A stretch of DNA of 64,000 nucleotides, from the NCBI RefSeq assembly GCF_039555335.1, contig NC_092628.1:60933547-60997546 (forward strand). The letters run 5' to 3'. Of this stretch, positions 1 through 10,100 are shown piece after piece. The DNA is from Amphiura filiformis. Taxonomy: Eukaryota; Echinodermata; Ophiuroidea; Amphilepidida; Amphiuridae. The first letter of the stretch is position 1. Each line of letters opens with the position of its first letter. A program made the position numbers and the translations under genes. The notes below the pieces were generated by a model, which worked only from the letters and a program-made list of their open reading frames with translations, searched no databases and was not told the origin of the DNA.

Positions 1-591
1 TGAAAAACGAGAGGATTTGCCGTACTATCCACAGCAATTTTTGACACGAAGATATAGGGATGATGACCCTGTGTGACATACACTTTGCAATTGCAAGTTT
101 ACACAGAAATGAATGGTAAAAAAATAACACAATAACAAATAATAAGGACCTCCCTCACCGATTTTTTTAAAAAGTCCGGACGATATACTGTATGTTATTT
201 TTGTTACTTGGTCTAAAGCCCGGGATGTAACTTTTGTAAGCTTACCAAATTTAAGCTTACCAAGTTAAGTACATGTCAGTATGACACCATGCAGTCATGC
301 ACAGAGATTGTAATTTATACCATTATACACCAATATCCTGATTACACATAAGAAAATAAACATAATCTAGACAAGAAACCTTGAGAAAAAGCGAAATTTC
401 CAGGAAAAGAACCTACCTCGTCATTTTCATTGACTATTTACAGCGCGTCTACCAAAACACCCTCATCGATCAATCAGCAGAAGTTGATCTCAGCAGTCAT
501 GATGCGATATGATATGATATGTTCAGACATGGTGGACGTGTTTCTTTCGAGCTCGCATTTTAATTGATTTTTCACGCCTTTTACCGAGAAA
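1..591. other. Intergenic, no gene seen
   Basis: AT-rich sequence with no supported exon, RNA gene or recognisable repeat. It is the only upstream sequence visible for the ORF that starts at 592, and no TATA box is obvious. Confidence 0.4.
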
Positions 592-1474
592 ATGGACATG
601 CCAATCTTCTCTGGACTAGGCCAGAAACTCCAACGAGTGCTCCAGGCTCTTGACATCGGCAATCTTGAGACCCCAGTGTGGACTTTAAAGGAAAACCGAG
701 GTAAAATTTACCTGGATATTTGCTGGTCAAAATTTCCCGCGGCAAAGGTCATCCAGCCCACCTGTTCGACAACAACCAATGAGGTGGAACCAACCAGCTC
801 AAAGCGTAAAAACTCGAATCAACAAGGCGTGGACAAATGTACTAACGCATGGAAATCCAACAATATCCCAGTGAATTCCCACGATTTTCCATCTCTGAAC
901 AAAAAGACAAAGAAGAAGAAATCTCCATCAACCCAGAAACGGGATAAACAGAGACTTGCCAAATGGCTAGCATCTAAACGGAGCTCGAAAATCGACACCA
1001 GTTCAGTTGCTCAGCAGGCTGGCAGTCCCAGTGTTTCAACAGAACCAGAGAAACAACAACCTGCTGTTGAACCAGCACCTGAGCTTGGAACCCAGGCTAA
1101 GAAACTGGAAGTAATTGCGAACCCTGTTTCTGAGATTAATACTAGCGTGCAACAACTTCAATGCTCTTCTTCACCTCCCAGCCACTCTGAACCCCGCTCT
1201 GAACAGCACACCAAGCCAAAACAAACCAAGGCTAAAACAAAATGTGATGTCTGTTCAGATTTGGATTGTACAGATTTAGCATGCATTGACAATGAACAAC
1301 ACAGACAATTGGTCTTAAAGAAAATCACCCATTGTTTCAACCCTGACTGTAAGATTCCAGCTTCTGAAGCTCCGGAGGTCTTAAAAGTGCACGCGTTGTT
1401 TAATTGCAAAATACTGCAGCAGGGCATGCCAGACCAAAGACTGGAAAGCGCATAAAAACAACTGTGAATTTTAA
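592..1474 (+). CDS. MYND zinc-finger ORF broken by a +1 frameshift; probable retrotransposon ORF1-like gene
   Basis: An open frame runs from an ATG in a strong context (gaaaATGG) at 592 to TAA at 1453-1455, 287 codons, without introns. The N-terminal ~50 residues (to IYLDICWSKFPAAK) look folded. A long low-complexity, Lys/Ser/Gln-rich middle contains KKSPSTQKRDKQRLAKWL. The Cys-rich end begins CFNPDC. At 1388 the +1 frame continues as CTRCLIAKYCSRAC, then DWKAH and a final Cys, ending at TAA 1472-1474. Together the two frames give the complete MYND pattern (C-x4-C, C-x2-C, Y-C-x3-C, H-x3-C), so the true end is 1474 and the in-frame stop at 1455 is secondary. MYND fingers bind proline-rich peptides. 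Intronless form, basic middle and the LINE-like tail just downstream suggest a retroelement ORF1, but a host retrogene is possible. The frameshift may be mutation, sequencing error or recoding. Confidence 0.6.
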
Positions 1475-1895
1475 ACTCGTTTGCACCTTTTTGCTGTTCT
1501 GCACCTTGTTTGTTGTGATCTTCAATGTAGTTCCTTCGGATTCACCAGGAACTCCTGCCCCGAGACAGCCTTAGCAGTGGTCCCGCAGTGCATTTGTTTT
1601 TTTGGTTGAAGACGTCGAGTTTTAGTTTTTGTGCAGTGTGACTCACCAAATTATTTTTGACTTTTAATGCTTCAAGTATAGTACTCACTGACTGAAATAT
1701 TGTGTACTTTTGCGATTTGCTGAACTTATTGTTAGATAGCTACATATTTACTGTGTGACTGCTTTTTACCCAATTGTAGCTTTTTGTACTTTGTTCTATT
1801 TGTTGTGAACTTTATAACTTTTTGATTACCCTGTTATCAGGGGTGCGCCTACATAAAGGCGGGAGTTACGATCTACTACTACTACTACTGATGCT
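1475..1895 (+). mobile_element. LINE-like 3' tail (hairpin plus CTA repeat) after the MYND ORF
   Basis: A T-rich non-coding stretch ends with a short hairpin (GCGCCTACATAAAGGCG, near 1845) followed about 20 bases later by (CTA)5 near 1875. The LINE at 58.1-60.06 kb ends the same way: a hairpin (GGTCTCATGGGAGACC) about 20 bases before a (CTA)n/(CTG)n tract. The architecture, not the sequence, is shared. I infer that the MYND ORF and this tail belong to one retroposed unit. Confidence 0.4.
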
Positions 1896-2972
1896 GTCTA
1901 CTGAAGATAGCACTCATAGCAGTGTTTGAAATGAAAGGCACGCTTTTGATTATTTATTGATTAAAGTAATGATTTGTTATTTAATAAGTGGAGGACTATA
2001 AAAATATATAAAAAATTATCCTTTTTATATTTCTACCAAAGATATTACACCGGTACCTCATTGAATTCTAAACATAGGCCTTTATCTTGTATAGACTTTA
2101 CAAGTTACAGTAGGCTTATATAAAAGATTTCAAAATATAGGTCTAAAAGGGCCTTGACATAAATATCATTGGCTACTTAACCAAAATGGTCTCACATTAT
2201 TCGTCTCGCAAAATAAGCAATTCAAATCAAGAATAGTTTGCACCATCGACTAGTAACGTCTAAACTAGGTCAAGGTCAATTGGCCTTTGGTAACTGGTAA
2301 TAACCATGATAACGATTCAGAAATAGCCTAGTATTCTTTATTTGAATTGGTATCACAACTCATATAATTAGATACCACTTGTTATGAAACCGGTCCTTGG
2401 GGGGGGGGCCGGATTAACCCAGTGGAGCCCAAATTGCGACCTTTTTGCTCATAATTATTCAAAAAGAACTTTTAATTATTTATAGAATCTAAGGCCTACA
2501 TCTCAGATAGGCTAGGTCAAACCCCTAAGTTTATTTACTCTAATTTTACACTATTCGTTTTTCTGACAACATTAATCCATTTCAATTTGAATAGGTTCTA
2601 TTATACCCCACCCGGAGAAGATAAACTATTCAAAGTTCATTTTTTGGTAATTTTTGTCATTTTGATGAGAAACTCCGATTCATTTTGAATTATATCACTC
2701 ATACATAAATTCTAGACAGTTCATTGGTTGATTACCGTTTATCATTTTTACTATCACCCTCTCCGTGTGATAGTCTTTACCATCATGTGCTCTGTCGTAG
2801 TGCGCCTGCGCAAAGCCGTGCGCTGACTCTTGGACTCGCCGATTTAGTTATGGGGTGGACCCCAAAATGTGAAGTATATCACGGCAAAACATGGTGATAT
2901 GTTGATGAAAAAATATATTTCCTACCTTAAATAGTATTTTAGTAATAGAATTTATGCATGAGTGATATAAAA
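1896..2972. other. Non-coding, dispersed-repeat scraps
   Basis: No exon is supported. Bases ~2180-2300 resemble 15195-15320 (shared words include accaaaatggtctca and aactaggtc), so this is a dispersed repeat. A run of ten G lies at 2399-2408. Confidence 0.4.
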
Positions 2973-3136
2973 CAAATATTAACTGTCTTAAATTCGTGTA
3001 ATGGTCGAAATATAATCACTCGGTGAAAGATGTATTGTTCCATTCCACTCGCCGTTCCGGCTCGTGGAATGGAACAATCCATCTTTCACCTCGTGATTAT
3101 ATTTCGACCATCACACTCATAGACAGTTAATATTTG
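2973..3136. repeat. Foldback repeat, arms about 75 bp
   Basis: The left arm (about 2973-3049) is the inverted complement of the right arm (about 3064-3136), with a loop of about 14 bases. The inner 48 bases of each arm (3001-3048 and 3065-3112) pair almost perfectly around the core GGAATGGAACAAT. No coding content. Probably a small non-autonomous DNA element. Confidence 0.75.
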
Positions 3137-3818
3137 TATAAGGAAATCTGTTATGTCCCCCTCCAAATAGTCATATTTGTCAAATCTGAATAGATTCTAT
3201 TGATTTTAGAGTGTAGGCCTACCGTGGCGTAATTTATAACATAAAGTATATATTTTTATTATGAGGTCAGCCGCTGGACCTTTTAATTACAAAAAGCTCA
3301 CGGAATTTCCCTTACGTACTTTGGACCATTTGCATGCTGTTTGCGATGCCTCATGCCCAATTCCTCTTTGGAAAATTTTAATTTTATTTAAAAATAGAGC
3401 GGTCCATAACCATGTATTTTATCGTGAAATCGTAAAACTATCTGAAGTTTGACATGACATAGGCTAGGCCTATGCTGTATATTTAGGCCTGTTGAATAGG
3501 CCCTAAAATTGATTTTATTTTTTAAAGAAAACTGGAATAGCCGTTATTTGAAATGTAGCCCGTCTATAGCTTTTATATTTCATCGGCAATCCGCAAACAT
3601 GGTATTTAAATTTAAAATGTGGACAGGACTCTGCTTCAAAGTCTTCTTTTTCTTCCTGCTCTGTGTCCGAGTGTTTTTTTTTTTAAATTATGACTTTGAG
3701 TTGGAGTCTTCTTCTTTGGTTCGAGTTATATTTTTGCCTAAATGTTTTATTTTGCTTTCTCTACCAGTGGGACAGGCCCAGACACTATGGACACGGATCA
3801 AAGTGGACCGGTCGATCT
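3137..3818. other. Intergenic, no gene seen
   Basis: Short open frames here lack any recognisable domain or splice context and look like chance openings in T-rich sequence. Confidence 0.4.
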
Positions 3819-3850
3819 CGCGTATATAACGCGTCCTATAGAGCGCGCCA
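3819..3850 (+). promoter_or_regulatory. Candidate TATA-type promoter of the 4126 gene
   Basis: GTATATAACGCG sits in a locally GC/CpG-rich patch about 300 bases upstream of the candidate start codon at 4126. Position and CpG context fit a core promoter. There is no transcript evidence. Confidence 0.25.
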
Positions 3851-4125
3851 AAACGGGCGTTAAACTATCCACGCCAGCGCACGTAATTGCTAACGCACGC
3901 GTATTCTAACTTTAATCGCACATTATTATAAACACTGCAATCCACTTTGCAGTACGTATTTTGGAAAGAAGACACACACAAAAAAACCCTCATAAACCTA
4001 AAACCGATTTTATGTGTCAAAGGATGTATTTTTTTAATTACCCTTTCCATGTCTAAGAGTTTACATCCGAGTGCAGTGATCATCTGGTGATTGGCGTTTG
4101 AAAATAACCCAAAAGGTATAACGGA

Positions 4126-4189
4126 ATGACGCCAAAAACACAGCTGCAGATTTTCTTATTATTATCCACTGTGTTCGCTGATTTATTAG
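4126..4189 (+). CDS. Exon 1 of the 4126 gene (signal peptide)
   Basis: It encodes 21 residues starting MTPKTQLQIFLLLSTVFAD and ends in phase 1 before GTAAGT. A hydrophobic core with small residues before Asp is typical of a cleavable signal peptide. Confidence 0.5.
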
Positions 4190-7100
4190 GTAAGTGTATT
4201 GTTTTCATTTTATCATGTTTATAAAGCCAATAATATTATACTTATTTCATATTTCCTTTACTGAATCTGAAATACTGTAAGCTGCTGTAGGCCCATTCTC
4301 AGAATGGAGTCATGGGGGGGGGGGGGGGGTTATGGTCAAAATTTGGAATAGATAATAGAGTTAGGTCTATCTGAAATCTCGAACTTTTTCATGAAAAGTT
4401 TTCCATCATGTCCATTACACTTGCAGAAACTTTGTCCTAAAATTTGATATTTTATTTTGCATGGGGGAAAATAATTTTACATTAAGTCTACCGGCCTCAT
4501 AAAGAAAGTTGGTAATAATTACGTCCATCGCTGCGCAGAATTATAGGCCTAACTTAACAATCAATACACTTAGAAAATACAATTTCAATTTGAAAGTGAG
4601 TAGGCCTAATCAGTCTTTTTGATTATATATGATTGCAACTAAGTGAAATAATAGGCCTATATATTGGCAGGAGTCATATTTGTTTATGTTTTAGCCATTT
4701 AAAGCCATGTAAAAGACGTATTATAGCCTACCAGATATATAAGAAGTGTCATTTGTTATTGATTTGGATGTACCTACAACAAAACATGACGTCCTGGCAA
4801 CATTCTAACTAAGTTTCTCCCAATTTAAGCTTTATATGAATAGGACCCTTTCCTTGCGCTTCATCTTCCAGCAATATGGCTCTGGCACTGGAAGAAGGCC
4901 CTGATCAGTGGTGCATTCAAAAGGTTCAAAATCATCCCATGCTAATTACAGATGTAAGATAATGGAACACAATCCTCTCTATAAGTATATAATTATGGAG
5001 GCCTATCCAACGATTGAAGGTACATCACAAGAACCAAAAAACAAAATAGACTACATTTGAATAAATGCGATAGTTTCAAGACGCGCGTGATTTCCGTCTG
5101 CCTGAATTTTTATAGCTCAAAGACGCAAGATTCTTATTTTTGGCAAACATTTTCAACGACAATATCAGGCATGAGAATTTTCAGGCTTTTACCTGAATTC
5201 AGGCAGTTTTGATTTACGTATTATTATTTTTTCAGCCTGTTTTGGCGGCGCATCGTATTATGAATTGCGACAATTCACGCGCTTTTTCAGGCAGTTTTCA
5301 AAAAAGCCATGCATTCCACTGCCTGCAATATAAGTACTGTAGGCCTGTAGGTAAATAATGTAAAATGTCTAACCATTCACTTTAAATAAACGTGTAGGCC
5401 TAAGCATTATAAGAAAAGGGGTCAGAGACAGCGTGTATAATAATTATTGAAATACATGATGCAGTCATGTCTACAGTAGAATTCACCACGACATTTGCAG
5501 GACTTAAACCCCATTAAAAGCTATAAACCAAGATAACACTCATTGAAAACAGCTCAACTGATTAAATCAGATCTTCTCTGGTTAAATCCACACTACACAT
5601 GTTTCTGTTTTACCTGTGCAATGAGCAATGAGCTGGTATTATAGTTTCAGTTGGGTGAACGATTATAAAGCAAACGCAAGGTAACAATACTGTGTGAGCT
5701 TTTGTTTACGAAATGAGACAATAGTCTGCTTATTGTTAACCAGCATTCTTGAAAATTTAAGAGAATACTTTAAATAATATTGGCCGGTTATTTTTAACAC
5801 AGTGACGTTAACTAGGCAAATGCCTATACTTCTAACAGACACTATTGGTAGAGGTCACACGTCAATGGTGAGAGCACTGTGTATTGTGTATAGGAAAACG
5901 GACAGTAACTGCAGTATGAAATAATTTGACACTTTTGTGTTTTTGCCGTTGTGTTTCAATCATGGGGTGGGGGGGGGGTGCATACTTCCAAAAATTGGAC
6001 CTTTTTCGAATTAAAAGTACATGCGCTTCCGCAGATTGTTTTGCAATAAGTGTTGTTTTACTTTTTGAACACCTTATCACCAAACAGTGGACCTTTTGTC
6101 AATTTCTCCTACTTTTGGACCTTATTAGTGACAAAAATAGCAAAAAAGGGACCTTTGTGGACGGGCATACCTGTGTACGAGCCCGACTTCAATACGACTT
6201 CAATGAATGAAAACGGAATCGCCCTGATAAGGAATCTCTGATTTCAGGTAAAGCTGTAGTCAATTATTTTCGGTTTTGCCATTTTGTGCCAACAGTTGGT
6301 GCTTACTCGTTAAGGAATAGTGGAAATAGCGACAAATCATTGACCAAACGTCAGGTGAACACTACTGACAACTACTGGACACTCGTGGACGAAAAAACTG
6401 ACGATGCAAGTGGGTCAGATAAGCATTTTTTTGTCAAGAAATCTCGACATATATTGTTCAGATCAAAACGTCAACCAAGGTCGGTAGAAGACCTCCAGGA
6501 TGTTGCCGCAGTAGAGTTAGATAACCAAGGTGTTCCGTATGAAGAGGCAGATCAGGCGAAGAAGAAGAAGAAAACCAAGAGGGTTAGTGTACTTTGTTTG
6601 ATTTTTAAAACAGAATTGTTGACCACGATATTAGCCTGGTATTTTTGGGGTAAAAGACAAATGCAAATGTGCTGAAAGTTTCAATAGGCCTATGAAGTGA
6701 ACTATGCTGTAAGTCGAGATATTTGTATTTTCTCCCGTTGTCATTTCCGTTTCTTATAATTTAATGTTCTTCTGTTTTGGTTTCATTGACAGGTAAGTTA
6801 TACGGTACTGCTTTAATTCAGGCTGTATGGAACATGTTTCTTAATGTTCTCAATTTTGTGTTCGGCATTTGATATTGACACCCAACTAATGGCATCTACA
6901 TATTTCCGATTGATTTTCAAGATATCGTTTCTTCTTATTGCTGAGTATCCTGTTTATCTTCTTGGGCCGATACGAGATCCCGGCAGTCTTCCCACTACAC
7001 CGGTGTTGGTCGTTATCCGTGACAATGATGACTTTCGTCACATTCTATCAGAAAGTTGCACATCTTTGCTTAGAATTGCCATACTGGAGCTCATCGTCAT

Positions 7101-10100
7101 TTAGGATTGTTTTGAGAATTTGAAAGAATTTTTCTGTTTTGACATGTGTCAAAGGCTTTACTCATGTCGAGTATATCAATTATGATTTCGTAGTTCGATG
7201 TTATTATTTATTACAGGTGCTCTACAAGACTACTAGGGGCCGGGCACACAACGCCTGCACTTGGTTTATCCCGATCCATGCTCGCTCTCGCAGGTTTTCT
7301 CCGGTTTCCTCCTGCTTTCAAAATCGGTGATTAGTTGTTTCGTTATCAAAAACTTCCTTCACCCAATGGAATTTGGGGAGTTGCAGAAAATGGGTGGATG
7401 TTACAATCTAAGTGCGCATAGGTTTGCGCCAGGTTCGGCTGCAGCTAGCCTAGTTGATGCGACCTGATTGTGATGATTCACCACGCAGCGAAATTACAGC
7501 GCTTTGAATCCTCTGGAAAACCGCTATATAAATTCCGAAATTTATTATTTATTATTTATTTATTTATTATTATTTATTTATTATTTATTGATTATTATTA
7601 TTTATTTTTATTATTATTTTATTTATTTATTTGTTTATTTATTTATTTACGGTAAAACGCAGAGATGCTTAAGATTGGTCTGTTTGCAGAATTGGAATAT
7701 TCCCTGATTCATCTCTGTTGCTGTTTTACCGGCGCGGTGTCTGCCATGAGCTGCCATGTAAGGTATTAGCGATTTGGTATTATGTCTTCTGGTCCGAATT
7801 TAATAAATTCTGCAGTCATATGTTGTCAATGCCAGGGCTTTTGTTATTTTTTCAGGAGATTGCATGGTATCTTCATTCATTTGCCGTGAAAGGTTGATTA
7901 ATTTTGGTTGGATTCATATTGTGATGTGATCAAGCAAAATCAGTCGGAAGGCGGAATCATTTAGGCCTATTTTATGATACAGACAGTTTCCTATTGTCTT
8001 AGAAGTCTTTTGAACTGGTTGTCCATTTTCAATGGGAATTTCTGCACAATGTAGCTTTGCAAATGCTTGTTACAATCCAATAAGAAACTGAAAAGTGAAT
8101 ATAACCGACTTCAGACTGATTTTGCTTGTTATAACGTCTTTACATCAATCAAATTTGGTTCAATTTCAAAGCAAAGGAGCTTAATTAATATATTATGTTC
8201 GACTTGGTCAAAAAGTGTTACGATTGTCCGCAGCTGCCAAAATCACCTTTTACCCGAACTCACACGAATGCACAACACAAAATAATACATTGTTTGATTA
8301 AGGGCTGGGGTATGAACGTTTGGACAGTATTTATTTTGGGACATCAGACATATCGAATTGCATTCTGAATACGAAGAATGTCATTCTGATATCAAATAAT
8401 TTTGATTTTTGAAATTCGCAATTTAATACACATTTTATGGCAAATCATTAAAATTGATATTTTTGATATTTAACAGTACTTGAAGTAAACTTTATAAATC
8501 TGATGATTTATACTTAAAGTGTATGTAGGTGGGATGAAAAAGCCGACGATCAATTGAAAATTTTGACCTTTCGTATTGAAGATATGGATTTTTTCCCAAA
8601 ACACCAAAAAAAATAAGGTCTTTTTGGGAAAAAATCCATATCTTCAATATGAAAGGTCAAAATTTTCAATTGACCGTCGGCTTTTTCCTCCTGCTACATA
8701 CACTTTAAGAATATATCATTAGATTTATATAATTTACTTCGAGGACTGTTATATATCAAAAATTTGAAAAATATCAAATTTTTATAATTTGTCATAAAAT
8801 TTGTATTATATTGTGATTTTCAAAAATGAAAATTATTTGATATCAGAAAGACATGCTTCGTATTCAGAATGCAATTCGATAGGTCCGAGGTGCTCTAAAG
8901 TCCCACAAAAAAATACTGTCGAAACGCAATAAACGCTCATTTTAGATCCCTTAAGCTAACAAAATCTAAGTCTTTTGAAAACAAAGTATGATTGGTACAT
9001 AACAACAATACGGTATTGCATATACAATAAAATCACACAATCAGTTTTATTCTATCAGTACTTAACCAGCGGTCTTCTTGTTGGTGATCCTAGAGTTCTT
9101 GCAATGTTCTGGACGACTGATGTAATATATCCTTATTCACTTATCCTGCGAAAATCAGCGAAGTCCAGTGTACACTTGCGTTTGTAAATATCATTGCGTA
9201 TAAAATCCTCACACGAAAATGATGCTGCTTTCTCCAAAATATATCTCCTTGCGCTGCTTTCTCCAAAAATGGTGCCATAGTTTCTTTCACCAATCGCTCT
9301 TTCTCCAGGGAACAGGTTTGACAGATGTGTGGTTTTCATAAACCCAGCAAACTCCAGCAATTCGACAGAAGAACTTTAATCCTTTGATGAGGAAGAGCAC
9401 ATTCACGTAGGCCTACTCATAAATCTCCTTCGTTGCTGTATTGAAATAGCTCAATTATTGGCTATGTAAACTGGTTAAAATGCACTTCTTGTTTGAAGCA
9501 CGAAGACCATCACACACATGTGTAGTTTTGCAATCTCCCATGACATTCTGTAAAGTCCAAACTCAAGCCTCCAGCTTTTATACTGTGATGTGCCCTGAGT
9601 AATTTAATTTGATAATTTATCTCTGTGTACAATTAAAATCTATTTTATGAAACATTTTAGGGATTCCCCTTTCTTGCATCAACTTGATCAAGAACAAATT
9701 GAATTATTTCTAATTTTGGATCATATGGGAATACCCCTAGAGATTGTAAAGTGAAGATGATGTCACGGGATTCCCCTCAGGAAGTGATGTCAGGGGATTC
9801 CCCTCAGGAAATGATGTCATGTGAAAGGTTAATGTTATAATTAAGGCTTGGGAATTTCCAAGATCACATTTGGCTATTAATATTTGGGATTTCCCACTGC
9901 TTGATAAATTAAAAAAATGTAAACACAATTATTATTGACACAGTTGATAGTGTTGATCTTGGCTAGCTAGCTAATATGCTTACAGTACAGTTCCTTCAAA
10001 GAAAGGAAATTGCAAACCAGAAATATTTTATGTAGTCAAAGTACTACTATTTGCCAGTGTTGTCGGAGAAGATCTAGAATACGTCAAAGAACGTACTTCT

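Noticed and set aside
7470-7707. Leu/Ile/Tyr-rich ORFs suggesting a membrane protein
   Set aside because: They are translations of the (TTAT)n SINE tail.
9133-9360. Minus-strand 75-codon ORF
   Set aside because: It is part of the minus-strand LTR, which is non-coding in its sister copies.
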